From Serratia liquefaciens ATCC 27592 (GTDB lineage Bacteria > Pseudomonadota > Gammaproteobacteria > Enterobacterales > Enterobacteriaceae), in the NCBI RefSeq assembly GCF_000422085.1, contig NC_021741.1:2790001-2854000 (forward strand): a stretch of DNA of 64,000 nucleotides, read 5' to 3'. The notes under the pieces are model-generated. The model did not search any database, was not told the DNA's origin, and was given only the letters and a program-made list of their open reading frames with translations. Both the position numbers and the translations under genes were made by a program. How positions within the stretch are numbered: the first letter of the stretch is position 1; each line of letters starts with the position of its first letter. This document shows, one piece after another, positions 55,912 through 64,000 of the stretch.

Positions 55912-57351
55912 CTGAACCAACGCTATGCAGCCATTGACCAAGGAACAACAGGAACACGCGTCGTGGTGTTCGGCGAGGACGGAAAACATTTTTCCCCCGC
56001 CGCCATCGCGCACAAACAATTAACGCCCAATCCTGGTTGGGTTGAACATGATCCCATGGAGATCCTGCGCAATATTCGCACCTGTCTTAGCCAGTGTGGG
56101 GTGGTGGATGCCATTGGCCTGGCGCATCAGGGCGAAAGCGTCGTCGCCTGGGATGCCCAGAGCGGCCTGCCGCTCTATAACGCCATTATTTGGCAAGACC
56201 AGCGTACCGAATCCGTTATCCGTCAACTGCGCAATGAAGGTTTTGAAGAGACCATCAGGGCGAAGACCGGCTTGCCACTGGATACGTATTTTTCCGGAAG
56301 CAAGCTGGGATGGATCATGCGCAATGTGCCCGGTGCCCGTGAGCTTTCACGCCGCGGCCATTTGCGACTCGGTACGATGGACAGTTTTTTCATGTTCCAC
56401 CTGTGCGGGACACACATCACCGATTTCAACTCGGCTTCCCGAACCTCGTTATTCAATATTCATACCCTGCAATGGGACGAAGAACTGTGTCGGTTATTTG
56501 GCGTTCCAATCGAAGCATTGCCAAACATTCGCGACAATACCGGCCATTTTGGCGACGTGACCTATGCCGGCAATACCACGCCGCTGACAGCCTGCATTGT
56601 CGATCAGTTTGCCGGCACTTATGGTCATGGCTGCCTGCAGCCCGGTCAGATGAAAATCACTTTCGGCACCGGCGCGTTTTTGCAATCGATTACCGGTCCC
56701 AAGGTTCCCGACGCGCAAGGCTCAGGGCTGCTCCCGACATTATGCTGGAAATTACCGGGCGAGCCTCCGCTCTACGGCCTGGATGGCGGCGTCTATAACG
56801 CGGCATCAGCCATTAACTGGGCCAAAAAGATCGGCTTGTACAGCGATATCGAGGAGTTCTCCGATTTCCCGGATGAACCGGCCATCGCTCGCGGCTTGGC
56901 TTTTATCCCTGCACTCTCCGGCTTGGGTTGCCCCTATTGGGATCGCTCGGCAGCCGGATTATGGGCTGGGCTGTCGCTGGAAACCGAGCGCAAAGACATG
57001 CTGCAGTCCATTCTTGAAGGGATCGCCATGCGCTCGGCCGAGGTGATCTACGCCATGGACAAAGTTCGGCCCATTGGCGACACCATTTCGGTGGACGGTG
57101 GCTTATCGGCCAACCTCTACTTTAAGCAGTTCCTCGCCAGCCTGATCCAAAAACGCATCGTTACCCCTGCCAACCGGGAAATTACCGCGCAGGGTGTCGC
57201 TTTGCTGGCTCGCAAGGGCTTAGGCAACACCCACCCGATGAATGTCAGAACACAACACGTCACCACTGAGCCTGCAGAACGCGATCTGTCTCCTTATTTT
57301 GCAAAATATAAGGACATTATTTCCCGTTCCCGCAACCTGCGCGGCGAATAA
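55912..57351 (+). CDS. FGGY-family carbohydrate kinase, glycerol-kinase-like
   Basis: 479 aa from MLNQRYAAIDQGTTGTRVVVF. The ATP/phosphate motif DQGTTGTR and GWVEHDPMEIL closely follow GlpK; the C-terminal VDGGLSANLYFKQF segment is the second FGGY signature. It should phosphorylate glycerol or a related polyol. An earlier in-frame ATG at 55870 is possible but the downstream GAGGGC RBS favours 55912. Heads the operon with the EutH-like permease. Confidence 0.9.
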   Translation: MNQRYAAIDQGTTGTRVVVFGEDGKHFSPAAIAHKQLTPNPGWVEHDPMEILRNIRTCLSQCGVVDAIGLAHQGESVVAWDAQSGLPLYNAIIWQDQRTESVIRQLRNEGFEETIRAKTGLPLDTYFSGSKLGWIMRNVPGARELSRRGHLRLGTMDSFFMFHLCGTHITDFNSASRTSLFNIHTLQWDEELCRLFGVPIEALPNIRDNTGHFGDVTYAGNTTPLTACIVDQFAGTYGHGCLQPGQMKITFGTGAFLQSITGPKVPDAQGSGLLPTLCWKLPGEPPLYGLDGGVYNAASAINWAKKIGLYSDIEEFSDFPDEPAIARGLAFIPALSGLGCPYWDRSAAGLWAGLSLETERKDMLQSILEGIAMRSAEVIYAMDKVRPIGDTISVDGGLSANLYFKQFLASLIQKRIVTPANREITAQGVALLARKGLGNTHPMNVRTQHVTTEPAERDLSPYFAKYKDIISRSRNLRGE

Positions 57352-57374
57352 ATAATAAGAAAACGGAGGCAATT

Positions 57375-58622
57375 ATGTCTGAGATTGGCAACATCATTAT
57401 CTATATCATTATGGCCGGGACCCTGCTCGGCGCCATGGCTTCGGTGATCAAACCCGAAAGCGGATTGGGCAAAGAATTCGTCAATGGTATTCATTCCATT
57501 GGCCCGGTATTTCTGGCCCAGGCCGGTATTATGGCGGCGATCCCGATTCTTTCTTACGCTATTACCTACACCGTCGGCCCTCTGTTCCAATCAATGGGAT
57601 CGGATGCGTCCATTGCCGCTCTGTCGATTATCGCCGTTGATATGGGCGGCTATCAGTTGGCAGACGCGATCGCGGCTAACCGTGATCAATGGATCACAGC
57701 CATGTTGGTTGGCTACACCTCCGGTGCCAGTATCGTTTATTTAATTCCGGTCGGCCTGGTCATGCTGCAACAAAAAGACCACAAATATCTGGCGCTGGGC
57801 GCCATGGCGGGGTTAATCAGCATTCCGTTTGGCGTACTGATTTCATTGATGATCATCACGCTTAATAATATTCCGGTACGGGATATCATCTCCACGGCAT
57901 CCCCCGCCAACCACTATTTAAGCATCGACTTCTTCAATGCCTTGCAACTGCTTTCCCCCCTGTTCGTTTTTTGCATCCTGCTGGCGTTAGGGCTGAAATA
58001 CCGAACCCTATGGATGGTCAAATGCTTTCTGTTCTTTGGCAAGATTATGGATGCCTTTATCAAAATGGTGCTGGCCGCCTGTATTATTCAGCACTTCACC
58101 GGGGTCTTTAGCAAAGTCTTTGGCGGTTGGGTGTTCGATCCTCTTTTCGCCGACGAAAAAGAACTTTACCGGGCGATTGAGATTGCGGGCTATATCGGCA
58201 TCATGCTGGCGGGCACCTTCCCGATTTGCTACCTGTTCCAGAAGTACTGCCAGCGCCCGATGAAGTTTATCGGCCGACAACTTCGGCTCACGGATGCCGG
58301 GGCCATTGGCATGGTCATGGTGCTGGCCAACATCATCGCCGTTTATCACCTGTTCAAAGATATGCGTGCCCGTGACAAAGTGCTGTGCGTGGCCTTTGGT
58401 ATCTGCGCCCAGGCGACCTTAGGCGACCATTTGGCCTTTACCGCCAACTTCCAGCCCACCCTGGTCCTGCCGATTATGGTCGGTAAATTCCTTGCCGGTG
58501 CCATTGCCGTGACCATCGCAATCTTTATTTCCGTCCCGGAGGCGCAACGGATGGAGCAGCGCGACGCACGCGAAGAGGCGGCAGCGCAAAACGATCGGCC
58601 AACCGTTCCCCTGGCCGTTTAA
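57375..58622 (+). CDS. EutH-family permease
   Basis: 415 aa with about 11 membrane segments. It carries EutH landmarks: AAIPILSYAITYTVGPLF, AVDMGGYQLAD, GLKY, AIEIAGYIGIMLAG and GDHLAFTA. EutH assists ethanolamine entry across membranes; here no eut microcompartment genes are present, so the substrate is probably a different amino-alcohol or polyol. A GGAGGC RBS lies 23 bp after the kinase stop. Confidence 0.88.
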   Translation: MSEIGNIIIYIIMAGTLLGAMASVIKPESGLGKEFVNGIHSIGPVFLAQAGIMAAIPILSYAITYTVGPLFQSMGSDASIAALSIIAVDMGGYQLADAIAANRDQWITAMLVGYTSGASIVYLIPVGLVMLQQKDHKYLALGAMAGLISIPFGVLISLMIITLNNIPVRDIISTASPANHYLSIDFFNALQLLSPLFVFCILLALGLKYRTLWMVKCFLFFGKIMDAFIKMVLAACIIQHFTGVFSKVFGGWVFDPLFADEKELYRAIEIAGYIGIMLAGTFPICYLFQKYCQRPMKFIGRQLRLTDAGAIGMVMVLANIIAVYHLFKDMRARDKVLCVAFGICAQATLGDHLAFTANFQPTLVLPIMVGKFLAGAIAVTIAIFISVPEAQRMEQRDAREEAAAQNDRPTVPLAV

Positions 58623-58640
58623 TTTCCCGCTTAATTCCCC

Positions 58641-58670
58641 AGCAGTGCCTGGCAGCCAGGCACTGCTTTC
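58641..58670 (+). terminator. Strong hairpin after the permease gene
   Basis: A perfect 12-bp stem AGCAGTGCCTGG/CCAGGCACTGCT with a CAG loop and TTCTTT tail. It may reduce readthrough into the DUF1937 gene. Confidence 0.85.
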
Positions 58671-58695
58671 TTTATGTAATCCTATGAGGTTCACC

Positions 58696-59052
58696 ATGCG
58701 TAAGATATTCCTTGCCTGCCCCTACAGCCATGCCGATGAGAACGTGGTGCAGGAGCGATTTCTCGCCTGCAATAAAGTGGCAGCCAACATCATCGAGGCC
58801 GGTCATGCGGTTTTCAGCCAGGTCACCATGTCGCACCCAATTAATTTGCAGTTGCAACACACTGATAAAGCAGAGATTGGCAAAATGTGGGCGCCGGTGG
58901 ATGCGCTGTTTTTAGCCATGATGGAAGAGTTGATTATTTTGGACCTTCCCGGTTGGGATCAAAGCGCAGGCATTAAACGAGAGATTGAGTTCTATCAATC
59001 ACGCAATCAACGCGTAAGTCTGTGGTCAGAGGTTGAACACGAATTCAAATAG
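58696..59052 (+). CDS. DUF1937 protein, nucleoside 2-deoxyribosyltransferase-like fold
   Basis: 118 aa from MRKIFLACPYSHADENVVQERF. The pattern of a Rossmann-like DUF1937 domain, with LACPYSH near the start, IIEAGHAVFSQVTMSHP, MEELIILDLPGWDQSAGI and KREIEF. Members of the parent superfamily bind nucleotides or sugars; the activity here is unknown. It is separated from the permease by a strong terminator but is in the same orientation. Confidence 0.8.
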   Translation: MRKIFLACPYSHADENVVQERFLACNKVAANIIEAGHAVFSQVTMSHPINLQLQHTDKAEIGKMWAPVDALFLAMMEELIILDLPGWDQSAGIKREIEFYQSRNQRVSLWSEVEHEFK

Positions 59053-59075
59053 CTCTCTGGACATCAGAATAAACT

Positions 59076-59098
59076 AAGCCTGCATATGCAGGCTTTTT
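59076..59098. terminator. Bidirectional terminator
   Basis: AAGCCTGCA-TATG-style palindrome (AAGCCTGCATATGCAGGCTT) followed by T-run; between the DUF1937 gene and the oxidoreductase operon. Confidence 0.8.
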
Positions 59099-59122
59099 CA
59101 TTGTGCTAAGTGGGGAAAATCG

Positions 59123-60340
59123 CTATCGGGCGATAACGGTCAAGTGACTGTTCGGTGTGAGACCGGAAATATCGATATTTTTAAGAAGAATGCGACGTTC
59201 AGGCAAGCAGCGGTGCTTTCCGCGGTAAAGCTCTTTTTCACCGTCGCGTACGATGATTTCGCCTTTATGGTAACGGTTAACACGGACATTGAGCGTGACG
59301 CGATCGGCGGCCGGTGCTGACACGGAAACCCGATTTGGCGCAGCAAGACGGAATACCTCGTCCAGTTGAATAGGAATCTCAAATCGCACAGCGTCATCCT
59401 GTTGCAGAGATCGGGCAACTTGCCGACCTACGCGCAACCCTTCCTGGTAACACTGATCGCCCATATCGGCGGGGTGCGTCATATTACCTGCAACATAATA
59501 GGCCGGATCGGAACAGCGACCGTGCTGGTCGAACCATGGGCGGCCAGTCTCAGGCTCATAGGCCAAATGGCTGTTACGGATCAGCGTATACTCGCCGGTA
59601 AAGCGGCCGGTAAAAATAATGCTGTCGCAGGCCAATTGTTGTGAGCTGCCGTCCGCGGCGGTAAATTCGATACTTTCCACCCGCTCGCCGCCATTGATTT
59701 GAGTGATGTGCGCACCCAGATGGAGCTTAACGCCCATAATACGGGCATATAACGCGGCCACGCGGAACGCCGTTGGCCGGGGGTTTTCATCAATCAGAGC
59801 CAGCGCCTTGATGCCCGCATTGCGCAGCGTCCAGATAGTGGAAAAGCTGACCAGCTCAGACCCGACGATCACCGGCTTAAAGCCCGGCTTGAGTTTTTTC
59901 AGATAGATAAACTGCTGTAACGCCCCTGCGGTCAGAACACCCTGCGGCCTTACGCCGCTGACCAGCCTGGCATGGCGTGGCGTTTCGCGCACGCCCGTGG
60001 CAATAATCACGCGTTTGGCACGCAAGGTTTCAAGGCCCCGATCGCCAGAGATGATTACCTCACCGCCGGGCTTGATATCTACCACCGTGGTACCGGTTCT
60101 GATTTCACAATTGTTTTGCACCAGATTCAGAATGCGCTCGGCCCAGAGGTGCCCTTTCATCGGCCGGTAGAACGTCTGCATGCCGAACGTAGGATGACGG
60201 CAATGGCGCGGTACGCCACCCGCCTGTTTTTCTCTTTCCAACAGCAGAACGCGGTTTACGCCTTCATCCCATAAAGCGCGGGCTGCGGCCAAACCGGCCG
60301 GCCCGGCGCCAATAATAATCACGTCATATGACTGACTCAT
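59123..60340 (-). CDS. FAD/NAD(P)-dependent oxidoreductase, GlpB/HcnB-like
   Basis: 405 aa. Rossmann FAD motif MSQSYDVIIIGAGPAGLAAA, then RVIIATGVRETPRHARL and a second nucleotide fold VIVGSELVSFSTI, ending with YYVAGNMTHPADMGDQCYQEGLRVG. It resembles oxidoreductase partners of anaerobic glycerol-3-phosphate dehydrogenase. The gene overlaps the partner upstream by 4 bp (ATGA), so the pair is co-translated. Substrate unknown. Confidence 0.85.
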   Translation of the reverse strand: MSQSYDVIIIGAGPAGLAAARALWDEGVNRVLLLEREKQAGGVPRHCRHPTFGMQTFYRPMKGHLWAERILNLVQNNCEIRTGTTVVDIKPGGEVIISGDRGLETLRAKRVIIATGVRETPRHARLVSGVRPQGVLTAGALQQFIYLKKLKPGFKPVIVGSELVSFSTIWTLRNAGIKALALIDENPRPTAFRVAALYARIMGVKLHLGAHITQINGGERVESIEFTAADGSSQQLACDSIIFTGRFTGEYTLIRNSHLAYEPETGRPWFDQHGRCSDPAYYVAGNMTHPADMGDQCYQEGLRVGRQVARSLQQDDAVRFEIPIQLDEVFRLAAPNRVSVSAPAADRVTLNVRVNRYHKGEIIVRDGEKELYRGKHRCLPERRILLKNIDISGLTPNSHLTVIAR

Positions 60341-61734
60341 TCCACCCTCCCAACGACCAGCGCGTTGTCCAGACGATCGCCCACGATTTCGGCAACCTGA
60401 TTACTGCAGAAAAAGCCGTTGCAGCGTCCCATCATGACGCGGGTACGGCGACGCAAACCACCGATACATTCAGGCGGCACCGCCGAGTGGAATGCCGCCT
60501 CCAGCTCACGCCGCGTGACCAATTCGCAGTGACACACAATGCCGCCATTGCCCGAACAGGCATAATCACGCGGCTGATAATCAGACAGCATCGGCATCAC
60601 CGGCCACTGGAGCTCAGCAGGCGGTTGATCGGTAAAGAGCGGATTAAAATGGTCGCGATAAAGTGTTTCTACATGGGCGGCAATCCCCAACGCAGCCGTC
60701 AGCCCGGTGGAACGGATCCCGCCCACGCTGATCCAATTTTCCTGCGGATAGTGATAAATTCGGTACTCTTTCTTTTCCGTTGCCGGCCGTAGCCCGGCGT
60801 AGGTGGCGGTCACACTGTATTGCGTCAAAGTCGGCAACATCCGGCTGCCTTTTTCAATCAGCCCTTTGAGCACCGATTCATCGACATCGGCCCGGTTACG
60901 GTCGGTTTGCTCTTCAGCCGTCGGCCCCAGGATCATATTGCCGAAAATGGTTCGACACAGCAGAACGCCTTTGGTAGTGGGCGTCGGAACCGGCAGGATG
61001 ATGGCATTGATATCCGCCGCGGCGGCTTTGTCATAGACCAGAAACTGCCCTTTCCTTGGGCGGATTTCATAATCCGGTTTCCGCCACAGGCCATCGATCA
61101 AATCACCATGGTTACCCGCACAGTTGATCACCAACTTAGTACGCACGCTGCCCTGGTTAGTCTGCAATAACCAACCTTGCTCATCGCGTGTCGCCTTGGT
61201 CACTTCACAGTTAAAACGGTAAGCCCCACCGTGCATCACGGCCTGCGTAACGTAAGCGAGCGGCGCACTCCAGGGATCGATGACATATTCACCGGGGACT
61301 AATACCCCACCCAGCACGCCCTCCGCTAATTTTGGCTCTCTCTGGTATACTTCAGCGGCAGAAATTTGCGCCACGTCCGTCACCCCATTTTCATGTGCCT
61401 GTTTCACTATGCCAGGCAGCGCCGCGAGCTGTTCTTCGTTCCAGGCCACCACGATGGCCGTGGTCTGCAACAGCGGAAGGTTCATCTTTTCTCTGATCGC
61501 CAAATACTCGTCGTAACCCGCCTGCATGCATTGCAGCTCCAGGCTTCCCGTTGGCGCATCAAAACCGGTATGGAGGATCGCGCTGTTGGCCTTGCTGGCG
61601 CCGGACAAGATATCGCCGCCACGCTCCAGCAATAGCGTTTTCGCGCCCATCAGGGTGAAACGTCGGAAAACGGCGCATCCCACTACGCCGCCTCCGATAA
61701 CTACCACATCAACATTTTCATTTAGCTGTGTCAT
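60337..61734 (-). CDS. GlpA-like FAD-dependent glycerol-phosphate-type dehydrogenase
   Basis: 465 aa from MTQLNENVDVVVIGGGVVGC. FAD fold, DAPTGSLELQC, DPWSAPLAYVTQA; C-terminal cysteine-rich BFD-like domain IVCHCELVTRRELE...RRRTRVMMGRCNGFFC. This is the GlpA architecture. No glpC-like subunit is adjacent. The cluster of glycerol-kinase-like and GlpA-like genes suggests oxidation of a phosphorylated polyol. Three AAACCACA repeats lie 34-72 bp upstream. Confidence 0.87.
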   Translation of the reverse strand: MTQLNENVDVVVIGGGVVGCAVFRRFTLMGAKTLLLERGGDILSGASKANSAILHTGFDAPTGSLELQCMQAGYDEYLAIREKMNLPLLQTTAIVVAWNEEQLAALPGIVKQAHENGVTDVAQISAAEVYQREPKLAEGVLGGVLVPGEYVIDPWSAPLAYVTQAVMHGGAYRFNCEVTKATRDEQGWLLQTNQGSVRTKLVINCAGNHGDLIDGLWRKPDYEIRPRKGQFLVYDKAAAADINAIILPVPTPTTKGVLLCRTIFGNMILGPTAEEQTDRNRADVDESVLKGLIEKGSRMLPTLTQYSVTATYAGLRPATEKKEYRIYHYPQENWISVGGIRSTGLTAALGIAAHVETLYRDHFNPLFTDQPPAELQWPVMPMLSDYQPRDYACSGNGGIVCHCELVTRRELEAAFHSAVPPECIGGLRRRTRVMMGRCNGFFCSNQVAEIVGDRLDNALVVGRVE

Positions 61735-61767
61735 ACGCGTTTTCTCACCACGAAACATGTGATAATA

Positions 61768-61806
61768 AAACCACATAAACCACACCATTACAACATCAAA
61801 ACCACA
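61768..61806 (-). promoter_or_regulatory. Triple TGTGGTTT repeat before the FAD oxidoreductase operon
   Basis: AAACCACA occurs on the plus strand (TGTGGTTT on the minus strand) at 61768-61775, 61777-61784 and 61799-61806. A copy in the opposite orientation (TGTGGTTT on plus) lies at 61922-61929. Confidence 0.6.
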
Positions 61807-61960
61807 CTTTAAAATCGCAAAGGGGACAGCGAAAATCATAGAAAAATAGAATTACTCATTGAATTTTATTTATTATTTTAAATAAATACGATGAGCTTCA
61901 TTTTTAGCCGCGTGAGTTATTTGTGGTTTTTGTTGGTTTTCCCTTGTGGCGGGAATGCCA

Positions 61961-61992
61961 TAAAAAAAGGGTTCATGCAAACATGAACCCTT
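61961..61992 (-). terminator. opp operon terminator
   Basis: AAGGGTTCATG/CATGAACCCTT stem with 4-nt loop; A7 on the left becomes a U-run for minus-strand transcripts. Confidence 0.9.
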
Positions 61993-62021
61993 CAGGCAAC
62001 AAAATGGAATGAAATGGCCGT

Positions 62022-63019
62022 TTACAGCGGATCGACCTTCAGACAGGACACGGCATGGCGGAAGCTGCCTTCCAGCAGCGGACGCGTCTTGGCACATTCC
62101 GGCCCGGCGATCGGGCAGCGGGTGCGGAACACGCAGCCAGATGGCGGGTTGATCGGCGAAGGCAGTTCCCCTTCCAGTAACTGGATCTGCTTTTCCTTCT
62201 CCTTGTCCGGATCTGGGATCGGCACCGCCGACATCAACGCTTTGGTGTAAGGATGCTGTGGATTGTGGTACACCTCATCATACGTACCCAGCTCCACCGC
62301 ATGGCCCAGATACATCACCAACACACGGTCGGAGATGTGTTTGACCACCGCCAGATCGTGGGCGATAAAGATCAGCGACAGGCCCATTTCACGCTGCAGT
62401 TGCTGCAGCAGGTTCACCACCTGCGCCTGAATCGACACGTCTAACGCCGAGACCGGCTCATCACAGATCACCAACTTAGGTTCGAGGATCAAGGCGCGTG
62501 CAATCCCGATACGCTGGCACTGACCGCCAGAGAACTCGTGCGGATAGCGGTTGATCAGGTTAGGCAACAGACCAACCTTCAGCATCATCGCCTTTACCTT
62601 GTCTTTCACTTCCTGACGCGGCATTTTTGGGTAATAGGTACGCAGCGGTTCCGCGATAATTTCACCGATGGTCATGCGTGGGTTCAGCGAAGCCAGTGGA
62701 TCCTGGAAGATCATCTGGATATCACTGCGGGTTTTGCGCCAGTCGACGTCACTCATGCCAAGCAGGTCTTTACCCAACCAGGCCACGCGGCCGCTGGTAG
62801 CCTTCACCAGGCCGATAATGGCGCGGGCGAACGTCGATTTGCCACAGCCGGACTCGCCCACCACGCCCAGGGTTTCCCCTTCGAACAGGCGCAGCGTCAC
62901 GCCATCAACGGCCTTGAGCGTTTTTGGCGGCTGCCAGAACCACTGTTTGTCATCATGAATGTCGAAGTGCACTTTCAAATCGGCCACTTCGAGCAGCACT
63001 TTCTTGTCGGTTACCGCAG

Positions 63020-63023
<4 letters not shown>
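62022..63023 (-). CDS. oppF: OppF, oligopeptide ABC transporter ATPase
   Basis: 333 aa. Walker [18 protein letters not shown], signature [15 protein letters not shown], Walker [14 protein letters not shown] and the H-loop [11 protein letters not shown]. The C-terminal oligopeptide-transporter extension has a cysteine set ([19 protein letters not shown]). It powers oligopeptide uptake with OppBCD and overlaps oppD by 4 bp. Last gene of the operon. Confidence 0.97.

Positions 63024-64000
<977 letters not shown>

Overview
The window is enterobacterial chromosome, most likely Serratia. Gene content and order follow the E. coli 28-minute region (lapB-lapA-pgpB-ribA-acnA-cysB-topA-yciN-sohB-yciK-btuR-rluB ... 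yciO-rnm-trp operon ... ompW-yciC-yciB-yciA-tonB-yciI-clsA-yciU-oppF-oppD). The separate trpG and trpD genes (fused in E. coli) and a Rap1a-type T6SS immunity relative point to Serratia. The species cannot be fixed by eye.

Layout. 1-15.74 kb: core genes for LPS control, riboflavin, the TCA cycle, sulfur regulation, topoisomerase I, corrinoid adenosylation (with a candidate cobalamin riboswitch) and 23S pseudouridylation. 15.755-25.12 kb: an AT-richer integrative island inserted 18 bp upstream of the rluB start codon and bounded by a 16-bp near-perfect direct repeat. It carries a tyrosine integrase, two small exported proteins, a truncated Fur-like winged-helix protein behind a Fur box, two small ORFs, an SF3 helicase, a possible iteron region, a serine recombinase, an unknown 350-aa protein and a DarT/NADAR-type toxin-antitoxin pair. 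It looks like a phage-satellite-type element with a defence cargo. 25.3-28.3 kb: a Hod-like cofactor-free dioxygenase homologue, an orphan Rap1a-like immunity protein, yciO and rnm. 28.4-35.2 kb: the complete trp operon with promoter/operator, leader peptide and attenuator.

35.4-46.9 kb: BON lipoprotein, ompW (with FNR site), a YkgJ-type protein, yciC, a SulP transporter, yciB and yciA; then an inserted LacI regulator / nucleoside hydrolase / TsgA-like MFS cassette; then tonB, queH and yciI. 47.1-52.5 kb: accessory genes, including a lone tailspike-like beta-helix protein directly behind a near-consensus LexA box, a BhsA-type small protein, an SmvR/SmvA-like efflux pair and a Dps protein. 52.5-54.8 kb: yciY, clsA, yciU. 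54.85-61.73 kb: an inserted DeoR-type catabolic locus (glycerol-kinase-like FGGY kinase, EutH-like permease, DUF1937 protein, two GlpA/GlpB-like FAD oxidoreductases). Its promoters share TGTGGTTT repeats, suggesting one regulon for an unknown glycerol- or amino-alcohol-like substrate. 62-64 kb: oppF and the truncated oppD.

The strongest leads are the Fur box plus truncated Fur-like gene in the satellite-like island, the SOS-box tailspike, the EutH/GlpK/GlpAB-like regulon, and the island separating rluB from its native promoter. All functional calls come from reading sequence and recalling families; no searches were run.
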